A program made the position numbers and the translations under genes. From contig CAVRND010000003.1 of NCBI GenBank assembly GCA_963722495.1, forward strand, positions 124,001 through 188,000: DNA of 64,000 nucleotides. Reading direction: 5' to 3'. Below are positions 28,301 to 36,684 of this stretch, in pieces. Every line of letters begins with the position of its first letter. The stretch's first letter is position 1. The notes below the pieces were generated by a model, which was not told the DNA's origin, did not search any database, and saw nothing but the letters and a program-made list of their open reading frames with translations. This DNA comes from Hyphomicrobium_A sp963722495. Lineage in GTDB: Bacteria > Pseudomonadota > Alphaproteobacteria > Rhizobiales > Hyphomicrobiaceae.

Positions 28301-29117
28301 GACACCGAACATCAAGCCGTTTCGCGATGTGCATGATCTGTGGGCGCGGGCGGGGCTGCGGCTGATCAGCCTTGAAAAGCTCGCCGCGGCGGACGCGTTC
28401 CGTTCCGTCCAAGCGGAGCTTGGCTTCGCCAAGACGGGCCTCGATCGCCGCCAGGCGCTATGGGACGTCAAGGCGCTGGGCGCCGCCGAGCCGCTGCCGC
28501 TGTTCGCGTGGACGCAGACGCGCGAAGCCGCCGCCGAGCCGTTTGTGCAGCTGCCCGAGATGCGTTTGTCGGAGCACGTGGTCAACGACTACCAGACGTT
28601 GCGCATGTCGCTAAAGGCACACCCGATGAGCTTCCTGCGCGCGCGCTTTGTGGACCGCCGCGTGCTCGCCTGCGATGACTTGCGCGGCGTCAAGGACGGC
28701 ACCTACGTTGCGGTCGCCGGTGTCGTACTGGTGCGCCAGCGCCCCGGCTCGGCCAAGGGCGTCGTGTTCATGACCATCGAGGACGAGACGGGCATCGCCA
28801 ACGCCGTGGTGTGGCCGAAGACGCTGGAACGCTTCCGCAAGGAGGTGATGGGCGCCCGCCTCATCGTCATCCATGGCCGCATCCAGCGGCACGAGGACAT
28901 CATCCACGTCGTCTCCGCCAAGCTGGAGGATCGCTCGGACTGGCTGCAGCTCTTGTCGGAGCAGGGCGCCGATATGAAAACGCCGCTCGCCAATGCCGAT
29001 CACGTGCGCCATCCCGACATCCGCTCGGAGCAGTCAGGTTTGCAGAACGGGCATCCGCGCTGGGGCGGGCATCCGCGCGACGCCCGCATCATCCCCAAGT
29101 CGCGCGATTTTCACTGA
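25356..29117 (+). CDS. dnaE2: Error-prone DNA polymerase DnaE2 (ImuC) with two in-frame insertions
   Basis: Catalytic C-family polymerase of the SOS mutasome. The ATG at 25356 overlaps the imuB stop. The N-terminal PHP domain ([23 protein letters not shown]) is followed by the palm with the catalytic aspartates in [20 protein letters not shown], then a helix-hairpin-helix region and an OB fold ([21 protein letters not shown]) near the C-terminus. The 1253-residue length exceeds the usual 1,050-1,150. The excess lies in two low-complexity stretches encoded by palindromic repeats (about residues 145-210 and 920-990). Both sit at domain boundaries and keep the frame, so the enzyme may still work. 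It is driven by the SOS box at 22802. Confidence 0.95.
   Translation: [1253 protein letters not shown]
25843..25970. repeat. Palindromic repeat element inserted in dnaE2 (first)
   Basis: Two hairpins lie back to back inside the coding region: CCTCCCCCCGT (25844-25854) pairing with ACGGGGGAGG (25881-25890), and CCCTCCCCC (25946-25954) pairing with GGGGGGAGGG (25959-25968) around a short loop. They encode an uncharacteristic stretch ([20 protein letters not shown], then [13 protein letters not shown]) absent from normal DnaE2. The composition and hairpin layout resemble intergenic palindromic repeats of Hyphomicrobiales. The reading frame stays open through it. Confidence 0.7.
28159..28308. 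repeat. Palindromic repeat element inserted in dnaE2 (second)
   Basis: Three hairpins occur within 150 bp. CCTCTCCCC/GGGGAGAGG (28160-28180) and a perfect 23-bp palindrome (28209-28231) are two copies of one motif. A third, CGGTGTC...GGACACCG with inner GACCC/GGGTC arms, lies at 28279-28308. They encode [19 protein letters not shown], then PQWGEVGG and [10 protein letters not shown], which interrupt the DnaE2 core between [10 protein letters not shown] and [12 protein letters not shown]. The pattern matches typical intergenic repeats, here translated in frame. Confidence 0.72.
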
Positions 29118-29578
29118 GGCGCCGCCGCTGCCGGCGTCTTCGGCAGCATCTCCGTGTCGGGGACGCCGTGGGCGCCCATGAACACTGACAGGATGCGCGC
29201 CTCGCCCGAACCGGTGTTGCGCCCGTTGTGCGGCACGTCGATCGCCTCGACGATGGCATCGCCGCGCCGGTAGATGCGCGTGCCCTTGGCGCCGTAGTCG
29301 ACAGTTACCTCGCCCTCGAGGACATAGCCGAACATCGGCACGTCGTGCTGATGCCAGCCGGTTTCCTCACCCGGCTGCATAGAGACGATAGCGGCATCGA
29401 CCTTGGCGGGTGCCTCCGCCGGATAGACGATGGGCTGGCCGAGGACCGTCTGCGTGGTGCTCAGCAGCGACAGCACCTGATCGCGGCCGACACCCGGATG
29501 CGGGCTCAGCATTAACAATAGCCCCGCCACGGCAATGGCCAGCACGGCCGCGGTCAAGACACGGCGCTCCGTCGGCAT
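29111..29578 (-). CDS. Membrane-anchored cupin-domain protein
   Basis: The 155-residue protein has an N-terminal anchor or signal (LTAAVLAIAVAGLLLML) and a conserved cupin barrel. Metal-ligand motifs are visible: GWHQHDVPMFGYVLEGEVTVDYG (His-x-His and Glu) and DAIVEAIDVPHNGRNTG (His). The family includes enzymes and small-ligand binders; nothing here fixes the substrate. It converges on dnaE2 with a 7-bp overlap of the 3' ends (29111-29117). No operon partner. Confidence 0.82.
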   Translation of the reverse strand: MPTERRVLTAAVLAIAVAGLLLMLSPHPGVGRDQVLSLLSTTQTVLGQPIVYPAEAPAKVDAAIVSMQPGEETGWHQHDVPMFGYVLEGEVTVDYGAKGTRIYRRGDAIVEAIDVPHNGRNTGSGEARILSVFMGAHGVPDTEMLPKTPAAAAPQ

Positions 29579-29658
29579 GCGATCATCACTCCTTCATTGT
29601 CCTCGACAGCACATCGCCCGAAGTTGATAAAGACTAAGCCCTCATTAGTCCGGCCTCC

Positions 29659-31434
29659 ATGCTTCCATCCCTATTCAATCTTCCTAAAAGATCTGTCGCG
29701 GCGGTTGTGCTGATCGCTGCATTGCTCGCGATGCCGGCGCAGGCGCAGCTGCTCGATCCGCGCAGCCAGCCGGAAGCTTCGACCGGTTCGGACACGCATG
29801 AGTTGGCGACGGCCAAGCGCCACATGGTGTCGGCGGCCAACGCCATCGCCGCGGAGGCGGGGCGCGAGATGTTGCGCGCCGGCGGCTCGGCCATCGATGC
29901 AGCCATTGCCACGCAACTCGTCCTCAATATCGTCGAACCGCAGTCGAGCGGCCTCGGCGGCGGCGCTTTCATTCTCTACTGGGACAAGGGCAAGAGCGAA
30001 CTGAAAGTCTACGACGGCCGCGAGACGGCGCCGGCCTCCGCGCGCCCCGACCGCTTTCTCGTCGACGGCAAGCCGATGGCGTTCGATCGGGCGGTGCTGT
30101 CGGGGCTGAGCATCGGCGTGCCGGGCCTCGCGCGCCTCTTGGAAGATGTGCACAAGCAGCACGGCAAGCTGCCGTGGGCCAAGCTGTTCGAACCTGCCAT
30201 CCGCATTGCCGAGAACGGTTTCGAAATCTCGCAGCGGCTGCATCTGCTGCTGCGCCTCGACGGGCCGGCGACATTCGTGCCCGCGGCGCGGCGCTACTTC
30301 TTTACCGATGGAGGCAGTGCGCTGCCCATCGGTCACCGTCTCAAAAATCCGGAGTTTGCGGCCACGCTGCGGAGCATTGCGGCGGGCGGCGCCAACGCCT
30401 TTTACGAGGGCCCGATCGCGCAGGCGATCGTCGATGCGGTGGCGGCGGCACCGATCGCGCCCGGCGGCATGACGCTCGACGACCTCAAGGGCTATACGGT
30501 CAAGGAGCGGGCGCCGCTGTGCGTCGCTTATCGCGGTCATGAGATCTGTGGCGTCGGTCCGCCGTCGTCGGGAGGCCCGACCGTCGGTCAGACGCTAAAG
30601 CTCATCGAGCCATTCGACCTCGGCAAGGGCCCGGACCAGGCGTTGGGCGCTCACGCGCTGCATCTGATCGCCGAGGCGGAGAAGCTCGCCTATGCCGACC
30701 GCAACAAGTACATCGGCGATCCGGACTTCGTCATCGTGCCGGACGGCCTGCTGGATGACGGCTACATCGCCCAACGCCGCGCGCTGATCGATCCGCTGCG
30801 CGCCGCCGATAAGCCAAAGGCGGGCGAGCCGCCGGGCCTCAAGCGCCAGTCGTTCGGCGTCGATGCAACCGTCGAGCGCGCGGGCACCAGCCACATCTCC
30901 ATCATCGACGATGACGGCAACGCCGTCTCCATGACCACGACCATCGAGGGCGGCTTCGGCTCGCACAACTGGGCCGCCGGCTTCCTGCTCAACAACGAGT
31001 TGACCGACTTTTCCTTCAAGCCGGTCGACGCGGCCGGGCAGCCCGTCGCCAACGCCGTGGCACCGGGCAAGCGGTCGCGCAGCTCCATGGCGCCGACCAT
31101 CGTGTTCGACACGGCGCGCAACGTTGAGGCCGTGCTCGGCTCGCCGGGCGGCAGCCGCATCATTCTCTATGTCGTGAAGACACTGATAGCGCTCATTGAC
31201 TGGGGCCTCGACGCGCAACAGGCGGCCGACCTCATCAACTTCGGCAGCCAGGGCAGCGGCTTCGAGATCGAGATCGACTGGTCGGCCGTGCCGCTCGGGC
31301 TGGCGTTGCGCCCGATCGGCCATCGCATCGTGCCCTCGCTGATGAACTCGGGCATCCACATCGTCACGCGGCGCGACGGCCACCTCGAAGGCGCCGCCGA
31401 CGCACGGCGTGAAGGCGCCGCGCTCGGCGATTGA
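29659..31434 (+). CDS. ggt: Gamma-glutamyltransferase
   Basis: Periplasmic N-terminal nucleophile hydrolase that cleaves gamma-glutamyl bonds, for example of glutathione. The ATG at 29659 starts a signal peptide (SVAAVVLIAALLAMPAQAQ). The precursor is 591 residues. Autocleavage is expected before Thr410 in ERAGTSHISIIDDDGNAVSMT, giving large and small subunits. The substrate-binding Arg is in VYDGRETAPASARPDRF and the Gly-Gly loop is in LGSPGGSRII. The gene lies upstream of thiO with a 69-bp gap and could be co-transcribed, although no functional link to thiamine is known. Confidence 0.94.
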   Translation: MLPSLFNLPKRSVAAVVLIAALLAMPAQAQLLDPRSQPEASTGSDTHELATAKRHMVSAANAIAAEAGREMLRAGGSAIDAAIATQLVLNIVEPQSSGLGGGAFILYWDKGKSELKVYDGRETAPASARPDRFLVDGKPMAFDRAVLSGLSIGVPGLARLLEDVHKQHGKLPWAKLFEPAIRIAENGFEISQRLHLLLRLDGPATFVPAARRYFFTDGGSALPIGHRLKNPEFAATLRSIAAGGANAFYEGPIAQAIVDAVAAAPIAPGGMTLDDLKGYTVKERAPLCVAYRGHEICGVGPPSSGGPTVGQTLKLIEPFDLGKGPDQALGAHALHLIAEAEKLAYADRNKYIGDPDFVIVPDGLLDDGYIAQRRALIDPLRAADKPKAGEPPGLKRQSFGVDATVERAGTSHISIIDDDGNAVSMTTTIEGGFGSHNWAAGFLLNNELTDFSFKPVDAAGQPVANAVAPGKRSRSSMAPTIVFDTARNVEAVLGSPGGSRIILYVVKTLIALIDWGLDAQQAADLINFGSQGSGFEIEIDWSAVPLGLALRPIGHRIVPSLMNSGIHIVTRRDGHLEGAADARREGAALGD

Positions 31435-31503
31435 AGCCGGGGTTGAGCCGCGCGCTGCAACGTGCGAACGGTGGACCGTCCGCTCACCCGACAGACAAGA
31501 CAC

Positions 31504-32512
31504 ATGCCCGCGAACACGCGCTCCATCACGGTGCTCGGCGCCGGAATCCTCGGCCTCTGGCAGGCGCTGACGCTCGCCCGCGCCGGCCATCGCGTGCGCC
31601 TGATCGAGGTCAGTGCCGAGCCGTTCGCCGACGCGGCGAGCCTCTACGGTGGGGTGATGCTGGCGCCCGAGCGCGAGGCGGAGACGGCGCCCGCCATGTT
31701 GCGCCAGCTGGGCCGCGAGGGCGTCGCGCTGTGGCGCGACTTTTATCCGGCGCTCCGGTCGAACGGCAGCATCGTCGTCGCCGCCGCGCGCGACCGCGGC
31801 GAGCTGGAGCGCTTCGCGCGGCGCACACAAGGTCATCGCCTCGTCGACGGCGCGGACCTTGGCGCGCTGGAGCCGGACCTCGGCGGCCGCTTCACCTCGG
31901 CGCTCTATTTCCCCGAAGAGGCGCACATGCCGGCGCCGGCGGCACTCGCCTTCATGCTGGCCGAGGTGCAGCGCGCCGGCGTGCAAATCATCTTTGGGGG
32001 ATGCGCCGCCGGAGCGGGATGGCGAGACGATCGTCGACTGCCGCGGTTTGGCGGCGCGCGATGTGCTGCCCGATTTGCGCGGCGTACGCGGCGAGCGCGC
32101 TCTGATCCGCACCCGCGAGGTGACGCTGCAGCGTCCCGTGCAGCTGCTGCATCCGCGCCTGCCGCTCTACGTCGTGCCGTGGGACGACGGCCTCTACATG
32201 ATCGGCGCCACGCTGGTCGAGACGGAGGACGCCGGTCCGGTTAGCGTGCGCTCGGCACTGGAGCTGCTCGGCGGCGCCTACGCGGTCCACCCGGCCTTCG
32301 CCGAGGCGGAGGTCGTCGACCTCGGGGCCGGGGTGCGGCCGGCTTTTCCCGATAACGTGCCGCGCGCCGTCGTTCGCGAAGGCGGTCGGCGCATTCTGGT
32401 CAACGGCGCCTACCGGCACGGGTTTTTGCTCGGCCCCGTTTTAGCGCGCACGGTGGCCGACTATATTGAGAGCGGTGCCACGTCCGAGCTGCTGGTCACC
32501 AGCGAGCCGTGA
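31504..32512 (+). CDS. thiO: Glycine oxidase ThiO (one frame change)
   Basis: FAD-dependent oxidase that makes dehydroglycine for the thiazole half of thiamine. The start at 31504 gives MPANTRSITVLGAGILGLWQALTLARAGHRV, with the Rossmann FAD motif GAGILG. The first frame runs to VQIIFGG; the other frame continues PPERDGETIVDCRGLAARD through YVVPWDDGLYMIGATLVE to VNGAYRHGFLLGPVLARTVADYI. The break is in GGGGG at about 31996-32001, so a homopolymer indel is the simplest cause. It is the first gene of thiO-thiS-thiG-thiE. I found no TPP riboswitch-like sequence in the 69 bp upstream, and thiC is not here. Confidence 0.87.
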
Positions 32513-32601
32513 GGTTTGGCGCCGGGCGCCGAATGCAGTAGATGATTGGGTCAGCAACCCTTGGCGGGAGCAGAAAATTGGCGGTTGGAACGCGAGTTGA
32601 G

Positions 32602-32802
32602 GTGCGCACGGTGCTGGTCAACGGCGAGGCCGTGATGACGGCGGCCGCGACACTTGCCGATCTGGTCGCCGAGCGAGGGCTTGCAGAGGTGCGCGTCGCC
32701 ACGGCGCGAAACGGTACCTTCGTGCCCGAACGCGCGCGCGCCTCGACACCACTGTTTTTCGACGACCACATAGAGATCGTTTCGCCGCGTCACGGCGGTT
32801 GA
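32602..32802 (+). CDS. thiS: Sulfur carrier protein ThiS
   Basis: Ubiquitin-like carrier that delivers sulfur as a C-terminal thiocarboxylate to ThiG. The protein ends SPRHGG, with the required terminal Gly-Gly, and shows the beta-grasp pattern VLVNGEAVMTAAATLADLVAERG. A GTG at 32602 gives the usual 66 residues and is preferred. An ATG at 32542 would add 20 residues, with no visible ribosome-binding site. thiG starts 9 nt after the stop. Confidence 0.87.
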   Translation: MRTVLVNGEAVMTAAATLADLVAERGLAEVRVATARNGTFVPERARASTPLFFDDHIEIVSPRHGG

Positions 32803-32811
32803 GCTGAGATC

Positions 32812-33639
32812 ATGAACGCGCCTGAACCAGCAGCCAAGGTCAAGAGTGCGCTGACGCTGTACGGCGTCGAGCTGCCGTCGCGCATGCTGATCGGCACGGC
32901 GCAGTATCCTTCGCCGCACGTGCTGGCGAGCGCGGTGGAAGCGTCCGGCGCCGGCATCGTCACCGTATCCCTGCGCCGCGAGCAGGCGCGCGGGCGCATG
33001 GGCGAGCGGTTCCTGGAACTGGTCGGCGCGCTGGGCGTGCGCGTGCTGCCCAACACGGCCGGCTGCCGCACGGTGAAAGAAGCGGTGACCACGGCGCATA
33101 TGGCGCGCGAGGTGTTCGACACCGACTGGGTGAAGCTGGAAGTCATCGCTAACGACGACACGCTGCAGCCCGATGTGTTTGGGCTTGCCGAGGCTGCGGC
33201 GATCCTCAATGCCGACGGCTTCAAGGTGCTGCCCTACACGACCGAGGATCTGTCGGTGGCCGAGCGGCTGCTGAGTGCGGGCTGCCGGGTTCTGATGCCG
33301 TGGGGCGCTCCGATCGGAACCGGGCGCGGCCTCGCCAATCCCTACGCCATGCAGACCATGCGGGCGTATTTCCGTGACGTGCCGTTAATCGTCGATGCCG
33401 GCATGGGCGCGCCATCACATGCTGCCTACGCGATGGAGCTCGGGTTCGACGGCGTACTGCTCAACACGGCGGTTGCCAAGGCGGATGATCCCGTACGCAT
33501 GGCGCAAGCCTTCGCGCAGGCCATCGATGCAGGACGCACGGCCTATGAGGCGGGCCTGATGGGCATGCGCGACATGGCGCAGCCGTCGACGCCGGTTGCC
33601 GGGACACCGTTCTTCGATCTGAAACGCCGCGATGACTGA
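32812..33639 (+). CDS. thiG: Thiazole synthase ThiG
   Basis: Condenses deoxyxylulose phosphate, dehydroglycine and ThiS thiocarboxylate into the thiamine thiazole. The TIM-barrel protein of 275 residues opens LTLYGVELPSRMLIGTAQYPS. The Schiff-base Lys108 is in DWVKLEVIAND, and conserved phosphate-binding loops include RVLMPWGAPIGTGRGLANP and PLIVDAGMGAPSHA. The N-terminal extension of about 13 residues is slightly long. It overlaps thiE by 8 nt, which indicates coupled translation. Confidence 0.95.
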   Translation: MNAPEPAAKVKSALTLYGVELPSRMLIGTAQYPSPHVLASAVEASGAGIVTVSLRREQARGRMGERFLELVGALGVRVLPNTAGCRTVKEAVTTAHMAREVFDTDWVKLEVIANDDTLQPDVFGLAEAAAILNADGFKVLPYTTEDLSVAERLLSAGCRVLMPWGAPIGTGRGLANPYAMQTMRAYFRDVPLIVDAGMGAPSHAAYAMELGFDGVLLNTAVAKADDPVRMAQAFAQAIDAGRTAYEAGLMGMRDMAQPSTPVAGTPFFDLKRRDD

Positions 33640-34267
33640 GGCGCGCGACGCCGGGCTCGACGTCTTCTATCCCATCGTGCCCGATGCAACCTGGGTGGCG
33701 CGCATCGTGCCGCTCGGCGTGCGCACGCTGCAGTTGCGCGTCAAGGACGCCTTGAGCGCCGACGTGCGCCGGCAGATCGCTGAGAGCCTCGATATCTCGC
33801 GCCGTCACGGCTGCCAGCTGATTATCAACGACTACTGGCGTGAGGCGATCGACGCCGGCGCCGACTACGTGCACCTCGGCCAGGAGGATCTCGCCGCCGC
33901 CGACGTTGCCGCCATCAAGGCCGCCGGCATGCGGCTCGGCATCTCCACCCACGGCGAGGAGGAGCTCGATATCGCGCTCGCCGCCGGTCCTGACTATGTG
34001 GCGCTGGGGCCGATCTATGAGACGAAGCTCAAAGCGATGAAATGGGCGCCGCAGGGTTTGGCGCGCATCGGCGCCTGGAAAGCGCGAGTGGGTGCGGTGC
34101 CACTCGTCGCCATCGGCGGCATCACGCCGGAACGCGCGGACGGCGTTGTCGCAGCGGGCGCCGACAGCGTCGCCGTCATCACCGACTTTATGACAGCGCA
34201 ACACCCTGAGGCGCGCATCGAAATGTGGCTCGCGTGGGCGAAGGCGCAGCGTCGGGCGCGCAACTGA
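33632..34267 (+). CDS. thiE: Thiamine-phosphate synthase ThiE
   Basis: Joins hydroxymethylpyrimidine diphosphate to thiazole phosphate to make thiamine phosphate. The 211-residue TIM barrel has TLQLRVKDALSADVRRQIAE, the substrate and Mg-binding segment LIINDYWREAIDAGADYVHLGQEDL, GISTHGEEELDIALAAGPDYVALGPIYETK and the C-terminal VPLVAIGGITPERA. In many ThiE proteins the metal motif is NDRVDLA; here it is NDYWREA, a variant seen in alphaproteobacterial ThiE-like proteins. It closes the thiOSGE run. Confidence 0.9.
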   Translation: MTEARDAGLDVFYPIVPDATWVARIVPLGVRTLQLRVKDALSADVRRQIAESLDISRRHGCQLIINDYWREAIDAGADYVHLGQEDLAAADVAAIKAAGMRLGISTHGEEELDIALAAGPDYVALGPIYETKLKAMKWAPQGLARIGAWKARVGAVPLVAIGGITPERADGVVAAGADSVAVITDFMTAQHPEARIEMWLAWAKAQRRARN

Positions 34268-34392
34268 ACCGAACGCCGGCACGATACATTGTTCAGGCGT
34301 GCGCTTGCGCGGAGGCGTCATGTAGCTTCCAATGAGCCCACGGACCTGTACGGTAAGTTGCGGCGTCGAGTACGGCCGATCACGGATATTGC

Positions 34393-35397
34393 ATGGCCTT
34401 TCGCTTCAAGCTCGGCGAGCCTTTCGAGGAAGGCGTGCGGCGTATCGCCGTCGAGCAGATCGAGCGCGCGCAGAACGAGCTGCAGACAAAAGGCGATCAT
34501 GCCGTCGCCGTGCACGAGACGCGCAAGGCGCTGAAGCGTTTGCGCGCGCTGCTACGCCTCGTCCGCCCGGCCATGGGCGATGACGCCTTCAAGCAAGAGA
34601 ACGCGCAGTTGCGCGAAATCGGCCTCAGCCTGTCCGGTGCACGCGACCGCCATGTTCTGCTCGAAACCGTCAACAAGCTCGAGGGTGCAGCGGGCTTGAG
34701 CCGGAAGGGTCTCGTTTCCGGCTTGCGTGCCTCTATCGCGGCGGCCAACGGCGAGGGCGCGCCGGTGACGATGAAGGAGGCGCAAGGCCGTCTCGACGAG
34801 GCCAAGATCCGGCTTACAGAGGTACGCCTCCAGGGCGGCGGTTTCGATGTCGTCGGCGCCGGTCTGGAGCGCTCCTACCGCAAGGCGTGCCGCACGTTTC
34901 GAAAAGCTTACAACCAGCCGAGCGACGAAGGTTTCCACGAATGGCGCAAGGGCGCCCAAGCCCACTGGCGGCAGATGACGCTGCTGGCACGCGCCTGGCC
35001 CGAATATCTCGGCGCGCGCGCGAGCGAGGCCCGCACCCTGTCGCAACTTCTGGGCGATGATCACGACCTCGCCATGCTCGTCGCCTTCGTTCACTCGGAC
35101 GCGGCAACGACCATTAGCGGCGAGCATGCGGCCCTGATCGAGAAAGCTGCGCGCCAGCGTCAGGCTGAGCTGCGCGTGCGCGCTAAACCGCGTGGCGATC
35201 GGCTCTTTGCCGAGGTCCCGAAACGGCTGCGGCGTAGCATTGGCATTTATTGGCAGGCGGCGACCGCCCTGAAAGAGCAAGAGTTGGATGAAGCGGGCGC
35301 CGAGACGCCGGCAAAGCGCATCCGGCGCCAAAGCGCACCTCGTCGCCGGCTCGCCGTCGCGACGAAGACCACCCCCAAGGCCGGCGCCAAGGCTTGA
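34393..35397 (+). CDS. CHAD-domain protein
   Basis: All-helical protein with the conserved histidine alpha-helical domain, a family that binds inorganic polyphosphate. The 334 residues include the paired signatures AVAVHETRKALKRLRALLRLVRP (about 37-60) and FHEWRKGAQAHWRQMTLLARAWP (about 179-201), plus DDHDLAMLVAFVHSD. The C-terminus is a basic tail of about 40 residues (RIRRQSAPRRR...KTTPKAGAKA), possibly for polyanion binding. There is no CYTH triphosphatase domain, so this is a stand-alone CHAD protein. Single gene between thiE and hemH; no polyphosphate kinase nearby. Confidence 0.9.
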   Translation: MAFRFKLGEPFEEGVRRIAVEQIERAQNELQTKGDHAVAVHETRKALKRLRALLRLVRPAMGDDAFKQENAQLREIGLSLSGARDRHVLLETVNKLEGAAGLSRKGLVSGLRASIAAANGEGAPVTMKEAQGRLDEAKIRLTEVRLQGGGFDVVGAGLERSYRKACRTFRKAYNQPSDEGFHEWRKGAQAHWRQMTLLARAWPEYLGARASEARTLSQLLGDDHDLAMLVAFVHSDAATTISGEHAALIEKAARQRQAELRVRAKPRGDRLFAEVPKRLRRSIGIYWQAATALKEQELDEAGAETPAKRIRRQSAPRRRLAVATKTTPKAGAKA

Positions 35398-35470
35398 GAC
35401 TTCGCTTCTGAGGGGCATATTGGCTATGGTGCGCGCCGTCACCTGCCGGTAGCCGAGAGTCCAGCCAATC

Positions 35471-36532
35471 GTGAACGAGATCAAACCCATCACCGTGTTT
35501 GAGCCCGACCCCGCGCACCGGCCGCCGGGCCACCCGAACGTGCGCTGCGGGCGCATAGGCGTACTGCTGCTCAACCTCGGCACGCCCGATGGCACTGATT
35601 ACTGGTCGATGCGCCGCTACCTGAAGGAATTCCTGTCCGATGAGCGCGTGATCGAGGTGCCGCGCTGGAAGTGGTGGCCGATCCTCAACCTCATCATTCT
35701 CACCGTGCGCCCGGGCCGCAAAGGCAAGGACTATCAGACCATCTGGAACAACGAGCGCAACGAAGGCCCGCTGAAGACCATCACGCGGGCGCAGGCCGAG
35801 AAGCTCGCCCTGGCGCTCGGCATGCCGGAGCGCGTCGAGGTGGACTACGCGATGCGCTATGCCAATCCGACCACCGACAGCCGCATCCGCGCGCTGATGG
35901 ACAAGGGCTGCGACCGCATCCTGCTGGTGCCGCTCTATCCGCAGTATGCCGCGGCGACAACCGCAACGGCGGCCGATCAGGCGTTTCGCACCCTAATGAA
36001 GATGCGCTGGCAGCCCGCCGTGCGCGTGGCGCCGAGCTACCACGACGATCCGGCCTATATCGAAGCGCTGGCAACTTCGATGCGCCGCGACCTCGCCGCG
36101 CTCGACTTCACGCCCGAGGTCATCATCGCCACCTTCCACGGCATGCCGCAGGCGTACCTAGAGGCAGGCGATCCGTACTACTGCCAGTGCCAGAAGACAT
36201 CACGGCTGCTGCGCGCGGCGCTCGGCTGGCCGCAGGACAAGTGGCTGACGACCTATCAGTCGCGCTTCGGCACCGATCCCTGGCTGCAGCCTTACACCGA
36301 CGAGACGGTGAAGCGTCTCGCTGCAGAGGGCGTGAAGCGGCTGGCGCTCGTGGCGCCGGGCTTTTCGGCCGATTGCCTGGAGACGCTCGAGGAGCTCAAC
36401 GGCGAGAACCGCCATTACTTCGAGGGCGGTGGCGGGGAGAAATTCGCCTACCTGCCGGCGCTCAACGCCAGCGATGAGGGCATTCGCGCCATCGAGGCGG
36501 TGGTACGCCGCGAGCTGCAAGGCTGGCTGTAG
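35471..36532 (+). CDS. hemH: Ferrochelatase
   Basis: Inserts Fe2+ into protoporphyrin IX, the last step of protohaem synthesis, at the inner membrane. The protein has 353 residues. Catalytic His223 is in VIIATFHGMPQAYLEAGDPYYCQC and Glu304 is in APGFSADCLETLEELNGEN. The N-terminal family signature is VLLLNLGTPDGTDYWSMRRYLKEFLSD. It starts 73 nt after the CHAD gene and may be transcribed with it. Confidence 0.96.
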   Translation: MNEIKPITVFEPDPAHRPPGHPNVRCGRIGVLLLNLGTPDGTDYWSMRRYLKEFLSDERVIEVPRWKWWPILNLIILTVRPGRKGKDYQTIWNNERNEGPLKTITRAQAEKLALALGMPERVEVDYAMRYANPTTDSRIRALMDKGCDRILLVPLYPQYAAATTATAADQAFRTLMKMRWQPAVRVAPSYHDDPAYIEALATSMRRDLAALDFTPEVIIATFHGMPQAYLEAGDPYYCQCQKTSRLLRAALGWPQDKWLTTYQSRFGTDPWLQPYTDETVKRLAAEGVKRLALVAPGFSADCLETLEELNGENRHYFEGGGGEKFAYLPALNASDEGIRAIEAVVRRELQGWL

Positions 36533-36684
36533 AGCCAACTGGACTTGCAAGCCTCAGAAACTTCGCGCACCGCCTGCGCGCTGTTCCATAAGTAACTGCG
36601 GACAAACTATTTTTTAACTGTATGTTTTCCCCTTCGCCGTACCTTGGCGCGGCTTCGTTCATCCCTTTTCCGCGGGTCTAATCG

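Noticed and set aside
30595..32112. A 505-residue minus-strand open frame opposite ggt and thiO
   Set aside because: It spans two well-conserved plus-strand genes and has no recognisable motif or ribosome-binding site.
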